From the NCBI GenBank assembly GCA_017421145.1, contig JAFOTA010000059.1:1-5147 (forward strand): 5,147 nucleotides of DNA, read 5' to 3'. The DNA comes from Treponema sp. (GTDB lineage Bacteria; Spirochaetota; Spirochaetia; Treponematales; Treponemataceae). This document shows positions 3,844 through 5,147 of the stretch, one piece after another. The notes below the pieces were generated by a model. That model searched no databases and was not told the DNA's origin. It saw only the letters and a program-made list of their open reading frames with translations. Both the position numbers and the translations under genes were made by a program. The number at the start of each line of letters is the position of its first letter. The first letter of the stretch is position 1.

Positions 3844-5147
3844 ATGTCACTTGAAGAAGATTTGAAGGATAAGCTCAACCCGGAACAGTACAGGGCGGTA
3901 ACTACCATAGACGGTCCCATACTGATAATAGCCGGTGCAGGAAGCGGAAAAACGCGCGTAATCACATACAGAATAGCGAACATGCTGGAAAAAGGCATAA
4001 ACCAGAGCCAGATACTTGCACTGACCTTCACGAACAAGGCGGCAAGGGAGATGGAAGAAAGAATCAAAAAGCTGACCGGAAAAAAACTCCAGAACCTCAC
4101 GATCAGCACCTTCCATGCATTCGGGGTAAAAGTTCTCAGGCAGGATATAGACAAGCTCGGATACAGGCCGAATTTTTCGATATACGACGAAACCGACAGA
4201 TATTCGCTCATAAAGGAGACCGGACGGGAGCTTCGTTTTTCACCGGACGCACTTGACGTTTACAAAATAGGAATACTTTTCAGCGACATAAAGACGGGGC
4301 GGAAAACTTTCACTTCAGAATACGACCAGTACAAGGCTCTCTACGAAGGATACCAGGAGGGGCTCAAGCTCTACAATTCAGTCGATTTCGACGACCTGAT
4401 CACGCTTCCGATAAAGCTATTCCGCGAGCATCCAGACGTTCTTGAACAGTACAAAAAAAGATTCCGCTACATCATGGTGGACGAATTCCAGGACACGAGC
4501 CACCAGCAGTACGAGCTTCTGCATCTGCTTTCGGACAAAAACGTTGCCGTTGTCGGTGACGATGACCAGAGCATATATTCATGGCGCGGAGCGGACTACC
4601 AGAACATCGTAAATTTTGAAAAGGACTTCCCCGGCATGAAGGAAATCCGCCTTGAACAGAACTACCGGTCTACAGGAACCATACTGGCCGCCGCAAACGG
4701 TGTGATACGGCACAACACGAACAGAAAGGAAAAGGAACTCTGGAGCGGAAACGGAGACGGAAAGCCCATAGAAGTTTTCATGCCCGAAAACGAAGCTGCG
4801 GAAGCCGATTTCATAGCCGAAACCATACAGGGAATCTGCGCGGAGGAAAAACGGAAATACGACGACTTCGGCGTGCTGATGAGGGCAAACACACAGAGCC
4901 GTCCGATTGAGGAAGCGTTCCTTGAAGCCAACATTCCGTACACGATGAGCGGCGGAACCAGCTTTTTTGAGCGCAAGGAAATCAAGGACATAATCTCATA
5001 TCTCAGGGTCATATCGAACCATGACGACGACATCAATCTGCTGAGGATAATTAACACACCGAGGCGCGGAATCGGAAGGGTCACGATAGAAGCAATCAAC
5101 AAAGTCGCTGACGACATGAAGACCTCCCTGTGGGAAGCAATCAACGC
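3844..5147 (+). CDS. UvrD/Rep/PcrA-type superfamily 1A DNA helicase, N-terminal part
   Basis: This is an ATP-driven 3'-to-5' DNA helicase of the UvrD/Rep/PcrA family, acting in repair and in clearing or restarting replication forks. The frame is open to the right edge, giving 434 codons; family members run to roughly 650-750, so the last third is missing. Motifs appear in the correct order: Q motif LNPEQYRAV (11-19), Walker A GAGSGKT (31-37), Ia LTFTNKAAREM (60-70), Ib STFHAFG (88-94), II VDEFQDTS (212-219) and III VVGDDDQSIYSWRGA (236-250). Motif IV is LEQNYRST (270-277), then the domain-2 segment LMRANTQSR (345-353) and TPRRGIG (405-411). Motifs V and VI lie off the window. The ATG is forced: an in-frame TAA lies at 3832-3834 and no other usual start intervenes. 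No Shine-Dalgarno sequence precedes it. Which paralogue (uvrD, pcrA or rep) cannot be decided, so no symbol is given. Confidence 0.95.
   Translation, partial: MSLEEDLKDKLNPEQYRAVTTIDGPILIIAGAGSGKTRVITYRIANMLEKGINQSQILALTFTNKAAREMEERIKKLTGKKLQNLTISTFHAFGVKVLRQDIDKLGYRPNFSIYDETDRYSLIKETGRELRFSPDALDVYKIGILFSDIKTGRKTFTSEYDQYKALYEGYQEGLKLYNSVDFDDLITLPIKLFREHPDVLEQYKKRFRYIMVDEFQDTSHQQYELLHLLSDKNVAVVGDDDQSIYSWRGADYQNIVNFEKDFPGMKEIRLEQNYRSTGTILAAANGVIRHNTNRKEKELWSGNGDGKPIEVFMPENEAAEADFIAETIQGICAEEKRKYDDFGVLMRANTQSRPIEEAFLEANIPYTMSGGTSFFERKEIKDIISYLRVISNHDDDINLLRIINTPRRGIGRVTIEAINKVADDMKTSLWEAIN

Noticed and set aside
151..5040. A 14-base identical string (ACGACATCAATCTG) at the end of fliK and again near 5027-5040 in the helicase
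   Set aside because: It falls within different coding frames on different strands, is not flanked by further similarity, and is most easily explained as chance.
3831..5144. Minus-strand frames (3831-4211, 3847-4116 and 4662-5144) opposite the helicase, some with hydrophobic stretches that resemble membrane segments
   Set aside because: They are antisense to a gene with all helicase motifs in order. The hydrophobic look comes from reverse-reading charged codons.
1..5147. Mobile elements, CRISPR arrays, tRNA or rRNA genes, toxin-antitoxin or defence genes
   Set aside because: No regularly spaced repeats, transposase or integrase motifs, cloverleaf-like sequences or accessory-gene signatures were seen. 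All genes appear to be core functions.

Overview
The window looks like chromosomal DNA from a spirochaete, most likely Treponema or a close relative. The strongest evidence is FlbB, a periplasmic-flagellar collar protein known from spirochaetes, encoded just ahead of a FliK/Tap1-type hook-length protein and the start of flgD. A bacterial copy of the eukaryotic-type hexokinase, a family present in treponemes, fits the same assignment. Base composition looks moderate by eye (not calculated), so a free-living or gut treponeme is as plausible as a pathogenic one. No species can be named from the sequence.

Layout, left to right. The left part (1-2274) is a minus-strand flagellar operon, read right to left as flbB, fliK, flgD, with flgD running off the left edge after 42 codons. 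Gaps are 44 nt (flbB-fliK) and 14 nt (fliK-flgD), and each gene has its own Shine-Dalgarno sequence. The gap at 2275-2438 holds a candidate terminator for the upstream hexokinase gene. Next to it is a candidate sigma-28-type promoter facing flbB, followed by an unusual leader with one A8 and one T8 tract. Hexokinase fills 2439-3734 on the minus strand. A 109-bp divergent gap (3735-3843) holds two candidate promoters that interlock. One fires left into hexokinase and the other fires right into a UvrD/Rep/PcrA-type DNA helicase (3844 to the right edge, incomplete).

Functionally there are three units. The flagellar operon encodes the collar foundation (FlbB), the hook ruler and export switch (FliK) and the hook cap (FlgD) of the periplasmic flagellum. 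Hexokinase is a stand-alone glucose-phosphorylating enzyme at the head of glycolysis. The helicase serves DNA repair and replication. They appear to be neighbours rather than partners, and the terminator and promoters seem to insulate them.

I found no mobile element, CRISPR array, tRNA, rRNA, toxin-antitoxin or defence gene, and nothing that amounts to a new system. The observations worth a second look are regulatory: a helicase gene that may be read from a leaderless mRNA, the interlocked divergent promoters, a hairpin enclosing the ribosome-binding site and start codon of fliK, and the sigma-28-like promoter placed directly against the hexokinase terminator.
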